From: DASRWT01 sp963748485
GTDB taxonomy: Bacteria > Methylomirabilota > Methylomirabilia > Rokubacteriales > CSP1-6
Assembly (NCBI GenBank): GCA_963748485.1
Contig: CAVVJF010000009.1
Location: 310,001-374,000, forward strand
Direction of reading: 5' to 3'
DNA: 64,000 bases
A program made the position numbers and the translations under genes. Of this stretch, positions 41,903 to 50,901 are shown piece by piece. Numbering within the stretch: the stretch's first letter is position 1; every line of letters starts with the position of its first letter. The notes under the pieces were generated by a model that did not search any database, had not been told where the DNA came from, and worked only from the letters and a program-made list of their open reading frames with translations.

Positions 41903-42913
41903 GTGACCGCGCCGCTCACCTTCGGCACCAACCGCTTCGGCTTTCCCGACCCCGCGCGGCTGGCCGCGACCTGCCGCGACGCGGAAGCGGCGGGCTTCTC
42001 CCATCTCTGGTTTCCCGACAGCCAGCTCCGCAACGGCGACGTCTTCGTCAATGTCCTGACCGCAGCGCAGTCCACTCGGCACGCGAAGGTGGGGACGCTC
42101 CTCGTCAACCCGGTGACGCGCCACCCGAGCGTGATCGCGGCGAGCGCGGCGGCGGTGGACATGTACGCCCCGGGGCGAGTCTTCCTCGGCATCGGCTCGG
42201 GCGACACCGCGGTGTGGCAGGTGGGCCTACGTCCGGCGCGGCCGGCCGAGCAGGAAGCGGCGGTACGGATGATCCGCGCGCTCCTCGCCGGCGAGGGGGT
42301 GCCGCTCGGCTGGACGGCGCCGTCTCGGCTACAGACCCCGCGGCCGGTCCCCGTGATCGTCGCCGGCAGCGGGCCCAAGACGCTGCGCATGGCCGGCCGC
42401 GCGGCGGACGGCGTGGTGATCCGCATCGGCACGGATCCGGCCCTCGTCCAGTGGGGCTACGAGGAGTTCTGCGCGGGAGCGCGGGAGGCGGGGCGCGATC
42501 CCGCCGCCCTCTGGGTGGCGGGCCACTTCCACACCGTGCTCACCGACGACGTGGACCTCGCCGAGGCCCGCGGCCGCGTCATGGCGGCGGGCTACTACGA
42601 GGTGAACCGCGGAACGTGGGAGCGCCTGGGCCTCCGGTGGCCGTGCGCGCCCATCGAGCGCATCCTCGAGGAGGTGCGCCCGGACTTCCATCACGCCTAC
42701 GACATGGCGCTGGCCGCCAAGCACGTGGAGGCCATCCCCGTCGAGGTGGCGCGCCGCTTCTGCCTGATGGGCTCGGCCGCCGACGTGCGGCTGCAGCTGG
42801 AAGGGCTCGTCGAGCGCTTCCCCTGGATGCGGCACGTGATCCTGCAGCCCAACATGCCGGGCCCCGCGTTCATCGAGGCGTGCGGCGCCGAGGTGCTCCC
42901 CGCGTTCCGGTAG
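41903..42913 (+). CDS. LLM class flavin-dependent oxidoreductase
   Basis: A 336-residue luciferase-like protein starting at GTG 41903, 7 nt after gnd. Family landmarks are 'EAAGFSHLWFPDSQL', 'VGTLLVNPVTRHPSVIAASA', 'GRVFLGIGSGDTAVWQVG' (phosphate-binding loop) and 'PVPVIVAGSGPKTLRMAGRA'. It resembles methylenetetrahydromethanopterin-reductase-like F420 enzymes, so NADPH made by Gnd could feed an F420:NADP oxidoreductase cycle, but that coupling is speculative. Substrate unknown. Confidence 0.87.
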   Translation: MTAPLTFGTNRFGFPDPARLAATCRDAEAAGFSHLWFPDSQLRNGDVFVNVLTAAQSTRHAKVGTLLVNPVTRHPSVIAASAAAVDMYAPGRVFLGIGSGDTAVWQVGLRPARPAEQEAAVRMIRALLAGEGVPLGWTAPSRLQTPRPVPVIVAGSGPKTLRMAGRAADGVVIRIGTDPALVQWGYEEFCAGAREAGRDPAALWVAGHFHTVLTDDVDLAEARGRVMAAGYYEVNRGTWERLGLRWPCAPIERILEEVRPDFHHAYDMALAAKHVEAIPVEVARRFCLMGSAADVRLQLEGLVERFPWMRHVILQPNMPGPAFIEACGAEVLPAFR

Positions 42914-42965
42914 GCGGCGGCCGAGATGCAGCGGCCCGTTGGCGAATTCTGCTTGACAGCTTCTA

Positions 42966-43014
42966 GAGGGCCCTCGATCCCCCACTGAGCAGAGTTCGAA
43001 ATCGCCCCCTCTGC
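42966..43014. other. Cluster of palindromes upstream of the HNH gene
   Basis: The 237-bp gap before the HNH gene holds GAGGGCCCTC (42966-42975, perfect palindrome), and GCAGAG (42989-42994) / CTCTGC (43009-43014) flanking TTCGAA (42995-43000). TTGACA occurs at 42953-42958, but no matching -10 box follows at 16-18 nt. A regulatory or recognition site is possible; nothing else was recognised in this gap. Confidence 0.3.
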
Positions 43015-43150
43015 GCGGCGTGGCTCCACCTCCCGCAACGATCCGGCGGCGTGGCGGCGAAAATCATTTCTCGTTCCCGGAGCGCTCGCCCAAAGCCCGC
43101 GGAGCCAGCCGAAACGCATGGGTTTAGAGTTGCAAGCGAGGAGATTCGGC

Positions 43151-44344
43151 ATGTCACTCGCACTCTCAGTAGACTTCCCCGGCCTCGCCCAGACCGACGA
43201 GGCCGAGCGTCTCGGCAATGAGATCGCTGCCCTCTCGGCACAGGCCGACGCTCCGTTCGCCCGGCTCTTGAGACTCATCCGCGACTTCGACGACTGCCGC
43301 GGATGGCGGCCCGGCTTCCGCTCCTGCGCCCATTGGCTCGCCTGGAGAGTGGGCCTCGACCCGGGCGCGGCGCGCGAGCGAGTGCGCGTCGCCCGGGCGC
43401 TGGGCGGGCTGCCGCGCTTCGCCGAAGCTCTCGCGCTGGGCGAGCTGTCCTACGCCAAGGTGCGCGCGTTGACCCGTATCGCGACGCCGGATACGGAGGC
43501 ACGACTCCTCGCCATGGGCCGCACCGTCACGGCCGCGCAGGCCGAGCGCATGGTGCGCGGTTGGCCCCGCGACAACCGCGAAGCCGATCTTACCGAGTCG
43601 AGGCGGAGGCACGCCAGCCGGGCGCTCCACGTCTATACCGACGAGCGCGGCATGGTGGTGATCCACGGCCGCCTCGACCCTGAGGCTGGCGCGGTACTCC
43701 TGCAGGCTCTCACCGCCGCGCAGGACGCTCTCCACCGGCGCGACGGGCGTCGCGGGCCGCTCTCACTGACTCCGCCCCCTGAGCCCAATCCGGTCCAGCA
43801 GCGAGCCGACGCGCTCCTCCTGGTGGCCGAGTCGGCCCTGCATCACGAGCTGGATCCAGGTGCCCCGGGCGAGCGCTATCACGTGATCCTCCGGGTCGAC
43901 GCATCCGGCGAATCGACACTGGGAGATGGCACCCACGGTTCCGCGGAAACGTCGGAGCGACTCAGCTGTGACGCCAGCCGCACATGGATCCGGCACGACG
44001 AGGAAGGTGTTCCGGTCGAGGTGGGTAGAAAGACGCGGACGATCCCCCCGGCCTTGCGCCGGGCTTTGCTACATCGCGATCAGGTCTGCCGCTTCCCGGG
44101 ATGCGAGCGACGATTCGTCCAGGCCCATCACATCGGCATTGGGCGCACGGGGGGCCGACCATCCTGTCCAACCTGGTCCTGCTGTGCCGATACCATCACC
44201 GCGCCGTGCACGAGGAGGGGTATCTGGTCACCCGTGGCAAGAACGGCGCCCTGGCGTTCCACCGGCCCGACGGCCAGGCCGTGCTCGAGGTCCCCTAGCT
44301 CACGCCGCCACTACGGCCGCGGCAGCTTCGCGAGCCCGTCGTAG
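43151..44344 (+). CDS. DUF222/HNH endonuclease domain protein, frameshifted in the HNH motif
   Basis: The ATG at 43151 follows GAGGAG at 7 nt spacing. Residues about 10-300 are a DUF222 (13E12-type) region ('ARERVRVARALGGLPRFAEA', 'ALGELSYAKVRALTRIATP'). The C-terminus begins an HNH nuclease motif 'CRFPGCERRFVQAHHI' but then changes frame near 44135. In the next frame the motif continues as 'HWAHGGPTILSNLVLLCRYH' and 'HRAVHEEGYLVTRGKNGAL', stopping at 44298. Adding one base restores a normal HNH fold (His-His...Asn...His), so the real end is probably 44298; the 44344 end is out of frame. HNH-DUF222 proteins are nicking-type or homing-like nucleases of unknown purpose. Confidence 0.82.
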   Translation: MSLALSVDFPGLAQTDEAERLGNEIAALSAQADAPFARLLRLIRDFDDCRGWRPGFRSCAHWLAWRVGLDPGAARERVRVARALGGLPRFAEALALGELSYAKVRALTRIATPDTEARLLAMGRTVTAAQAERMVRGWPRDNREADLTESRRRHASRALHVYTDERGMVVIHGRLDPEAGAVLLQALTAAQDALHRRDGRRGPLSLTPPPEPNPVQQRADALLLVAESALHHELDPGAPGERYHVILRVDASGESTLGDGTHGSAETSERLSCDASRTWIRHDEEGVPVEVGRKTRTIPPALRRALLHRDQVCRFPGCERRFVQAHHIGIGRTGGRPSCPTWSCCADTITAPCTRRGIWSPVARTAPWRSTGPTARPCSRSPSSRRHYGRGSFASPS

Positions 44345-45723
44345 AGATGAATCGTCGAGCGCATCGCCTTCACCCAGTCGCCCAGGTGGAGGCTCTCGTT
44401 CTCGGAGTGGGCCTGCGTGTTCGGATCGGAGACGCCCATGAGGAGGCACGGGGCGCCCTTCAGGAGATCGGCGAAGGGCTGGACGAAGCCGATGGTGCCG
44501 CCGGCGCCCACCATGGCGGTGTCCTTGCCGAAGCCGGCCTTGAGCGCGGCGCGCGCTGCCTCGAACGCGGGGCCCTCAGGATCCGTCGTCCACCACGGGG
44601 TGGTGCCGGTGACGGTGGCCTTGACCTTGACGCCGAACGGCGGCCGCGTGCTGAGCTTCTTCACGATGAGGCGGCCCGCTTCTCGCGCGTCCATCCCGGG
44701 GACGGTTCTGAGTGACAACCGTGCCTTCGCCGCCTCGATGATCTGGTTGGCGGAGCCGAGAAACGGCCGCGCCTCCAGAGCGATGACGGTGAGGGCCGGG
44801 CGTGTCCACTGACGCTCGAGGAGCGAATACTTCCCCTCGCCCCACAGGCGCACGCCGGGGAGCATGCCGGCATCCTTCTTGAACTTGGCCTCCGACCGCG
44901 GCAGGCTGCGGATGCGCGCCAGCTGCTTCGCGCCCGTCCGGGCGACCCGCCGATAGAGGCCCGGTACGTTCAGCGCGCCGTCCTTCGTCCGCAGGTCGGC
45001 GATCATCGCGCAGAGAATCTGGACAGGATCGGGCACGGGACCGCTGTAGCCCGAATGCAGCGGCTGACGCAGGCCCTGCACCTCCACGTCCACCTGACAG
45101 ATTCCGCGCAGCTGATACGTGAGGGCGGGGTGTCCGACGTCATAGTTGAGGGTGTCGGTGAGGACGATGAAGTCGGCGGCCATCTTGTCCCGGTACTGCT
45201 GGAGGAAGCGGCCCAGGTTCATCGAGCCGATCTCCTCCTCACCCTCGACGATGAACTTCACGTTGAGGGGGAGCGTCTTGGCCGCGCGCAGGTACGAGCC
45301 GACGGCGGCGACATGCGCCATGACCCCGCCCTTGTCGTCGGCGGTGCCACGCCCGTAGAGCCGGCCCGCCCGCTCGGCCGGCTCGAACGCGGGCGAGAGC
45401 CACTTCTCCGCGCGGCCGGGCGGCATCACGTCGTGATGGCCGTAGAGGAGCACGGTGGGCGCGCCCGGGCGGTGGAGCCAATCCCCATACACATACGGAT
45501 GCACGCCCGGAATCTCCAGCACCTCGACGTTCTCCACCCCCGCGTCGCGGAGGGTCTGGGCCACCGCCTGCGCGGAGCGCCGGACCTCCTCCGGCGGGGA
45601 GCCCGCCGCCGATATGCTGGGGATGCGACAGAGCTCCACCAGGGTGCCCTTCCAGTGATCGAGACGCGCGTCGAGATCGCCCAAGGCCGCCCGCACCATG
45701 CCGTTGCCGATCGCCGTGCTCAT
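44311..45723 (-). CDS. M20-family metallopeptidase (dipeptidase/ArgE-like)
   Basis: A 470-residue zinc exopeptidase or deacylase. The dizinc motifs are complete: 'LLYGHHDVMPPG' (first His and catalytic Asp), 'YGRGTADDKGGVMAHV' (bridging Asp), 'IVEGEEEIGS' (general-base and zinc Glu), and the late His in 'NTQAHSENESLHLGDWVKA'. The dimerisation insert lies about 200-330. Members remove N-terminal residues from di/tripeptides or hydrolyse acylated amino acids. The ATG at 45723 overlaps the aldolase stop (ATGA), which fixes the start against a much longer frame. Confidence 0.93.
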   Translation of the reverse strand: MSTAIGNGMVRAALGDLDARLDHWKGTLVELCRIPSISAAGSPPEEVRRSAQAVAQTLRDAGVENVEVLEIPGVHPYVYGDWLHRPGAPTVLLYGHHDVMPPGRAEKWLSPAFEPAERAGRLYGRGTADDKGGVMAHVAAVGSYLRAAKTLPLNVKFIVEGEEEIGSMNLGRFLQQYRDKMAADFIVLTDTLNYDVGHPALTYQLRGICQVDVEVQGLRQPLHSGYSGPVPDPVQILCAMIADLRTKDGALNVPGLYRRVARTGAKQLARIRSLPRSEAKFKKDAGMLPGVRLWGEGKYSLLERQWTRPALTVIALEARPFLGSANQIIEAAKARLSLRTVPGMDAREAGRLIVKKLSTRPPFGVKVKATVTGTTPWWTTDPEGPAFEAARAALKAGFGKDTAMVGAGGTIGFVQPFADLLKGAPCLLMGVSDPNTQAHSENESLHLGDWVKAMRSTIHLYDGLAKLPRP

Positions 45724-46511
45724 GGCTTCACCATAGCGCGGAGGGCCGCGCCCTGTGACTTGAACCAGTCGAAGAGAATTCCGACGTCCCAACCCATGCA
45801 GAAGTGGCGGACGCCCATCTCGAGATAGGGCCGCGCCTGATCCGGCGTGTCGATCTCCACGCGCGGCGCCACGCCCAGGCGGAGCGCGGTCTTGATGACG
45901 TGCGCCTCCGCCTCCTTGACGCGCGGGTGGTCCCACTGCCCGGGGATGCCGATGCTCATGGAGTAGTCGGCGGGGCCGAACTGCACCATGTCCACCCCCT
46001 TGACGGAGAGCATCGCCTCCACGTGCTCCACCGCGGAGGCCTTCTCGATCATCACCGCCACCACTACGTCCTCCAGCGCCTGCACGAAGGCGGGTGTCCC
46101 CACGTCCACCACGTAGCCGACGTCGCGCCGCATGCCCACGCCGTGAATGCCGCCGGTCGCCGGCGACTCCGCGCGCACCGCGCGCACGCACTCGCGCACG
46201 TCGTCGACGGTGCGGGGGTCGGCGAACAGCACGTTCTGGATGCCGGCGCCGATGGCGCGCACCGCCAGGTACGTCCGCGGCTGCTGCTCGATCTTCATCA
46301 TCGCGGCCATGTGGGGGAAGGTATCCACCGCGCGGGCGAGGTTCTCGAGCGCGAAGAGGTCGTAGGGGGCGTACTCCCCCACGAATTCGACGTAGTCGAA
46401 CAAGCCGGAGCGGCCGGCCAGCTCGGCCACCGCCGGCCAGACCGTGTGGATGTGGGTGCCGAAGGTCGGCCGGCCGGCACGAAGCAATTCGCGGAGCGGG
46501 TTAGGGCGCAT
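45720..46511 (-). CDS. HpcH/HpaI aldolase-family protein
   Basis: A 263-residue class II pyruvate aldolase of the HpcH/HpaI group, which cleaves or forms 4-hydroxy-2-oxo acids with a divalent metal. Recognisable parts are 'RPTFGTHIHTVWPAVAELAG', 'FVGEYAPYDLFALENLAR', 'MMKIEQQPRTYLAVRAIGAG', 'VMIEKASAVEHVEAMLSVKG' (metal Glu) and 'VDMVQFGPADYSMSIG' (Asp ligand). GGCAGGAG precedes the ATG. Coupled to the M20 peptidase gene; together they could release and break down an acyl-amino or oxo-acid compound. Confidence 0.9.
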   Translation of the reverse strand: MRPNPLRELLRAGRPTFGTHIHTVWPAVAELAGRSGLFDYVEFVGEYAPYDLFALENLARAVDTFPHMAAMMKIEQQPRTYLAVRAIGAGIQNVLFADPRTVDDVRECVRAVRAESPATGGIHGVGMRRDVGYVVDVGTPAFVQALEDVVVAVMIEKASAVEHVEAMLSVKGVDMVQFGPADYSMSIGIPGQWDHPRVKEAEAHVIKTALRLGVAPRVEIDTPDQARPYLEMGVRHFCMGWDVGILFDWFKSQGAALRAMVKP

Positions 46512-46530
46512 GGGTCGGGCTCCTGCCTGG

Positions 46531-47526
46531 CTAGTCAGCGAGGGTGATGACGGCGAGGGCGTCGGGATCGCGCCGGGTGGCGATGCGGCGAGCCACGCGC
46601 GCCTTCTTCACGTCCACCACGCAGACTTCGTGGCCGAGGGTGGCCACGAGGGCGCTGCCGCTGGGGGCGTGGTAGCCGATGGACACGGGCGGCGCGGGCA
46701 GCGGCACGCGACGCTGTCGGAGCCCCGCCGGCGCCTCCATGATGGCGAGGCTGCGATCGTGATGGAGGGGCACGAGGAGCAGGCCGTGGCCGTCGGGACA
46801 CACGCGGACGGGGCCGCGCGCGGTGCGGATGTGCGCGACCACGGCGAGGCGCTTCACATCGATGACGGCGAGCTCCGCCTTCTCGCGACAGGCTACGTAG
46901 AGGCGCCGCTCGTCCTCGTCCAGCACGACGCCCTCCGGATGGCCGTTCACCTTGATGGTGATGGCGGGCCGCTCGGGATCGCCGGGAAAGAGCGCGCTCA
47001 CCACGCCCGCGCGCGGATGACTCACGAACACCAGCGAGCCGTCGCCGGTGACGGTGACGACCTGCGGCCCCTTCGCGCGCGTGGGCACGGCCGCGTCGAA
47101 GCGCCCGCTCGTGGGCCGGCGCGCCACGAGGAGATGGTCGGAGCCCTCGGCGGCGACGTAGGCGATTCCGGCCAGATCGACGGCGACGCCGTAGGGACGA
47201 CGGTGCTCGCCGCACTCGAGGGTGGCCACCCGCCGGCGGCGCTGGAGGTCGATCACGGTGACGGTGCGACCGTCGTCGCCCGGATCCTCGGGCAGCGCCA
47301 CACCGAAGTGGCAAACGTAGGCGCGGCGCCCATCGGAGGACAGGCCCAGCTCGCGCGGAAAGGGATCCAGCGCCATGCGATGACGCTCGGCGCCGGTCAA
47401 GAAATCGTAGTACCCGAGCGAGTGGTCGCCCTTCTGGACGACGACCAGCGCGTCGGGCGAGCTCACCGGCCGAGCCCCGACGGGCACATGGACGTCACGG
47501 TAGGGCGCGCCGGGCCACCGTGTCAA
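46531..47526 (-). CDS. YncE-like beta-propeller protein
   Basis: A 331-residue protein made of repeated ~40-residue blade units: 'VVVQKGDHSLGYYDFLTGAE', 'SSDGRRAYVCHFGVALPED', 'DLAGIAYVAAEGSDHLLVAR', 'DEDERRLYVACREKAELAVI', 'VCPDGHGLLLVPLHHDRSL'. This is the YVTN/lactonase-type propeller pattern. No signal peptide is evident. The frame opens with TTG at 47526; GTG at about 47487 is an alternative, so the start is uncertain. Enzymatic (lactonase) or binding function cannot be decided. It lies 19 nt upstream of the aldolase gene on the same strand. Confidence 0.75.
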   Translation of the reverse strand: MTRWPGAPYRDVHVPVGARPVSSPDALVVVQKGDHSLGYYDFLTGAERHRMALDPFPRELGLSSDGRRAYVCHFGVALPEDPGDDGRTVTVIDLQRRRRVATLECGEHRRPYGVAVDLAGIAYVAAEGSDHLLVARRPTSGRFDAAVPTRAKGPQVVTVTGDGSLVFVSHPRAGVVSALFPGDPERPAITIKVNGHPEGVVLDEDERRLYVACREKAELAVIDVKRLAVVAHIRTARGPVRVCPDGHGLLLVPLHHDRSLAIMEAPAGLRQRRVPLPAPPVSIGYHAPSGSALVATLGHEVCVVDVKKARVARRIATRRDPDALAVITLAD

Positions 47527-47539
47527 GTTTCCCGCGACC

Positions 47540-48739
47540 TTAGACGTGCGCGCGGCGCCGCGCGAGAAGCTCGCGCGCCACCGTCAGACGCAGCACCTCG
47601 GTGGTGCCCTCGGCGATGCGCCAGGAGCGCACTCGCCGATAGAGACGCGCGAGCGGGTGGTCTTCCACCACGGCGGCGCCGCCCGTGAGCTGTATGGCGC
47701 GGTCCACGACACGCGCGACCGCCTCGGTGGCGAGAGCCTTCGCCATCGCGACCTCGGGGCCCGCGTCCTCGCCGGCCTCCGCCCGCCGCGCCGCTGCGTA
47801 GGAGGCCGAGCGCGCGGCGTAGAGATCCATCGCGCTCTCCGCCAGCATGGCCTGCACCTGCTCGCGCTCGGCCAGGGGCGTCCCGCTCCGGTGCGGACGC
47901 TCGACCTGCCGCATCACCCAGTCGAGCGTCCAGCCGCCCGTGCCGCAGGCCATGGCGGCCATGCGCAGGCGGGTCGCCGCGATGTCCTCGAGCGCGCGCG
48001 GCACGCCCTGCCCCACCGCCCCGATCATGTCGGCCGCCGTCACCGCGACCTCGCGCAGCTCGAATTCGCCGTGCACGGCGCCGTCCAGGGTCTCCAGCGT
48101 CCGACGAAGCGTCACGCCGGGCGCGCCCCGCGGGATCACGAAGAGCGCCGTGCCCGCGGCGCCGCCTTCGGACTCGGCCACCCGCGCGACCGTCAGCAAC
48201 AGATCGGCCGCGGGCCCGTCGGTCACGAAGGCCTTCACCCCGCTCACGCGAAAGCCCTCGCCGGCACGCGTCGCGGTGGTGCGCGGCCCCTCGCGCGCGT
48301 CGGTGAACGCGAAGGCCGCGGCCAGCTCGCCGCGAAGCACGGGCAGGAGGAAGCGCTCGCGCTGCGCGGCGGTCCCGTGACGGAGGAGCCCGCCGGAGCC
48401 GCCGATCACCAACCCGCCGAGCGCGGCGCCGGTCGCGGCGATCGCCTCGTGGAGCGCGAAGAGCCCGAGGGGCCCGAGCCCGCCCCCGCCGAGCTCGGTG
48501 GGCTGCGCCAGGCGGAAGAGCCCCGCGGCCTCCGCGCGCGTGCGCACCCAGCGCCGCAGCGCGGGCGAGGCCTGGCCTTCCGTCTCCACGCCTTCACGCC
48601 GCTCGGCGGACAGCACCTCGTCGGTGACGAAGGCGCGGGCGTGCGCCCGCAGCGCCTCGAGCGGCGCCGGCAGCGGCTCGGGCGGGAGGACGTCGGGCGC
48701 GGGCACGCGGGGCGGTGGCGCCGGCTCAGGCCTCGCCAC
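47540..48739 (-). CDS. Acyl-CoA dehydrogenase family protein
   Basis: A 399-residue FAD enzyme for alpha-beta dehydrogenation of an acyl-CoA. The FAD/substrate loop 'AFTDAREGPRTTATRAGEGF', the following 'VSGVKAFVTDGPAADLLLTV', and the C-terminal 'RVRSWRIAEGTTEVLRLTVA' with the catalytic-position Glu (AEGTTE) are present. The N-terminal 25 residues are Pro-rich. It starts at GTG 48739, overlapping the DinB-fold gene by 14 nt. The acyl chain preference is not visible. Confidence 0.92.
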   Translation of the reverse strand: MARPEPAPPPRVPAPDVLPPEPLPAPLEALRAHARAFVTDEVLSAERREGVETEGQASPALRRWVRTRAEAAGLFRLAQPTELGGGGLGPLGLFALHEAIAATGAALGGLVIGGSGGLLRHGTAAQRERFLLPVLRGELAAAFAFTDAREGPRTTATRAGEGFRVSGVKAFVTDGPAADLLLTVARVAESEGGAAGTALFVIPRGAPGVTLRRTLETLDGAVHGEFELREVAVTAADMIGAVGQGVPRALEDIAATRLRMAAMACGTGGWTLDWVMRQVERPHRSGTPLAEREQVQAMLAESAMDLYAARSASYAAARRAEAGEDAGPEVAMAKALATEAVARVVDRAIQLTGGAAVVEDHPLARLYRRVRSWRIAEGTTEVLRLTVARELLARRRAHV

Positions 48740-49247
48740 GCAGGGCGCGGGCGAGCTGGGCGAGGTGATTCTCGTCGTGCCAGGCCATCACACCGAGAAA
48801 ATCGTCGATGGTTCGGCGGCCGCGCGAGTCCATCTGGTGGCCGGCACGGGCCCAGTCGCCCTCGGTGCGGGCGGCGAAGAAGAAGAGGGTGGCGTCGCGA
48901 TGTCGATGAAACGCCTCGAGCGCGGCGCCCACCGGCTGCTCGAGGTAGCGCCGTTCCTCCGCGACCTGGTTCGGGTTGATGGTGGGGAAACGCGGCTCGT
49001 CGGTGGCCATGATCTGCCGGAGGCGGTCGAGGAACGAGGCCTCCGCATCGCGAAGATGACAGAGAACCTCGATGGGAGCCCAGTTCTTCCCGTCCGGCCG
49101 CCGGCTGAGGATGGCGGGATCGACACCGCGGAGGGCGGAGGCGAGATCGTCGGCGGTGCGTCCCAGGCGGGCAAGCCGGGCGGAACGTGGGCGGCGGGCC
49201 CATTCCTCGAGAGGGGTGACCGTGTGGATCGGCGCGTCCTTCGCCAT
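48726..49247 (-). CDS. DinB-fold (DUF664-type) protein
   Basis: A 173-residue four-helix-bundle protein of the DinB/YfiT superfamily. The His triad that binds a divalent metal is visible: 'APIEVLCHLRDAEASFLDRL' (His), 'HRHRDATLFFFAARTEGDW', and 'MAWHDENHLAQLARAL' (two His). Such proteins act as metal-dependent thiol transferases or are of unknown role; the name does not imply DNA repair. The start is set at MAKDAPIH (49247); the frame extends far upstream only as an antisense-like overlap of the transporter gene. The stop overlaps the acyl-CoA dehydrogenase start. Confidence 0.85.
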   Translation of the reverse strand: MAKDAPIHTVTPLEEWARRPRSARLARLGRTADDLASALRGVDPAILSRRPDGKNWAPIEVLCHLRDAEASFLDRLRQIMATDEPRFPTINPNQVAEERRYLEQPVGAALEAFHRHRDATLFFFAARTEGDWARAGHQMDSRGRRTIDDFLGVMAWHDENHLAQLARALRGEA

Positions 49248-49282
49248 CGTGGCTGGCTCGAGTATACGTCGGCCAGGCCGGC

Positions 49283-50572
49283 CTAGCGGGCTGAGCGCAC
49301 GCGGCCGGCGACCGCGCGCACCTTGCGCGGCGACGCCAGCCAGATCGCCGCCGCGGAGACCACGCAGGCGACAATGCCGACCTGGAAGGCGAGCACGTAG
49401 TCGCCGGTCCGGTCGTGCAGCCAGCCGGCCACCCACGGGCCGGCGCCAGAGCCCAGGCCGGTGGCCAGCGACAGCGTCCCGAAGATACGGCCGTAGTGCC
49501 GGCCTTGGAACAGCTCGGCCGGAATAGCGGCGAAGACCGAGGCCATGCCGTATCCCACCAGCCCCTGCGAGAGCACCATGGCCCAGAGTAGCGGCCCCGT
49601 GGGCGACGCACGCATGGCGAGCAGGAGGAAGAAGCAGGCGACGAAGCCCGCGCAGCCGAGCGTCCAGACGATTTCCCGACCGAGACGGTCGGAGAGATAG
49701 CCGAGCGCGATCTGCCCCCCCACGCCGGCCAGCGCCACCAGCCCCAGGGCGTAGGCGGCCGGCTCCGGCTTGAAGCCGATGTCGATGAGGTATCGCGTCT
49801 GGTGCACTTGGATCTCGTACCAGGCGAAGAGCGCGGTGAAGAACCCCACGAACACCCACCAGAAGCGCGCCGTGCGCGCGGCGCGGCCCAGCGTCCAATC
49901 GATACTCGCCCACACCGGGTCGACGACATTGGCAGGCCGTGCGGGGGCGGAGCCCGCCGGCGGCGCTCGATCGCCGTCGGGAAGCAGTCCCATGTCCTCC
50001 GGCCGTCGCCGCGGCAGGGTGGCGTTGATCGGCACCAGCGCCGCGAACATCACCACGGCCAGGCCGAGACAGGCGGCACGCCAGCCGCCCGTGCCGATGA
50101 GGTGCTGAGCCCACGGCAGGAGAACGATGGAGCCGATCCCCACTCCCGAAAACGCGATGCCCAGCGCCAGCCCGCGCCGGCGCACGAACCAGTTGGGCAG
50201 GAAGAGGCCGTGCCCCGTGTAGCCGAGGCAGAGACTGCCCCCGGAGACGAGAAAGCCAAGCGTCAGGTAGAGATGCCACGGCCTCGAAATGAAGGTGGCG
50301 AGGGCGAGCCCGCTGCCCATCATCGCCACCCCGAGCAGGATGAGCACACGGGCGCCGCGGCGGTCCAGCAGCCAGCCGAGCCACGGCGAAAACGGCGTGG
50401 AGACGACGAAGCCCACGGCGAAAGCCCCGGCGGTGAGCCCGCGCTCCCAGCCGAACTCGTCGAGGATGGGCGGGAACAGCAGCGAGAAGGCGGTGCGCGC
50501 GTTGACCCCCACGCCCATGGTCACAAAGGCGCAGGCGACGACCACCCACCCGTAGAAGAACGGGAGCCGCAC
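49283..50572 (-). CDS. MFS transporter (oxalate/monocarboxylate-type)
   Basis: A 429-residue secondary transporter with twelve predicted helices. It opens LPFFYGWVVVACAFVTMGVG, typical of the oxalate:formate/monocarboxylate (OFA) branch, and has 'SPWLGWLLDRRGARVLILLG' (motif A in loop 2-3) and 'GQIALGYLSDRLGREIVWTL' (loop 8-9). The GTG start at 50572 precedes the first helix by 3 residues. Substrates in this branch are short organic acids. The downstream DinB gene is 35 nt away with a TATACT box in the gap. Confidence 0.88.
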   Translation of the reverse strand: MRLPFFYGWVVVACAFVTMGVGVNARTAFSLLFPPILDEFGWERGLTAGAFAVGFVVSTPFSPWLGWLLDRRGARVLILLGVAMMGSGLALATFISRPWHLYLTLGFLVSGGSLCLGYTGHGLFLPNWFVRRRGLALGIAFSGVGIGSIVLLPWAQHLIGTGGWRAACLGLAVVMFAALVPINATLPRRRPEDMGLLPDGDRAPPAGSAPARPANVVDPVWASIDWTLGRAARTARFWWVFVGFFTALFAWYEIQVHQTRYLIDIGFKPEPAAYALGLVALAGVGGQIALGYLSDRLGREIVWTLGCAGFVACFFLLLAMRASPTGPLLWAMVLSQGLVGYGMASVFAAIPAELFQGRHYGRIFGTLSLATGLGSGAGPWVAGWLHDRTGDYVLAFQVGIVACVVSAAAIWLASPRKVRAVAGRVRSAR

Positions 50573-50583
50573 GGAGTGCGCGT

Positions 50584-50901
50584 CTACCGAGTCACGTCGT
50601 CGGGCAGGTGGATGATCGACCGTAGCCGCGTGCCCGCCCGCCGGGCGATCATCTCGCGCACGCGGCGACGCACCGCCTCGGGCAGCCGCCGCTCCATCGA
50701 GTTCACCAGCCGGCGCATCCTGTCGCTCACCAGCCCGAGCAGGATGAGCCCCAGGACGTAGAACGGCAGACCGGTCACCACCGGGATGAGCCAGCCTACG
50801 ACGCCGAGGGCGAAGCAGACCACGGCGCCGAGGATGAAGACTGCCGCGCGCCAGCGCGGCTGGGGGGACCGGGGCCGGAGCAGGTCGGGCATGCGAGCCA
50901 T
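50584..50901 (-). CDS. Small two-helix membrane protein, uncharacterised
   Basis: A 105-residue protein with two hydrophobic helices in one hairpin (about 18-36 VFILGAVVCFALGVVGWLI and 40-57 VTGLPFYVLGLILLGLVS) followed by a basic amphipathic tail (RRLVNSMERRLPEAVRRRVR). This recalls the small PGPGW/YrhK-type membrane proteins, but I cannot assign it. It lies between two transporter genes; its start ATG abuts no stop directly but is adjacent to the preceding gene's TAG (50902-50904), so they are coupled. Confidence 0.65.
   Translation of the reverse strand: MARMPDLLRPRSPQPRWRAAVFILGAVVCFALGVVGWLIPVVTGLPFYVLGLILLGLVSDRMRRLVNSMERRLPEAVRRRVREMIARRAGTRLRSIIHLPDDVTR

Noticed and set aside
39961..42432. 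823-codon antisense frame over permease, gnd and LLM genes
   Set aside because: It covers three well-supported genes on the other strand and shows no recognisable motif.
42953..42981. Promoter TTGACA before the HNH gene
   Set aside because: No acceptable -10 hexamer occurs 16-18 nt downstream.
49248..50549. Long N-terminal extension of the DinB-fold protein
   Set aside because: It lies on the same strand as the MFS gene but in another frame, with Arg/Gly/His-rich shadow composition; the DinB fold begins at 49247.
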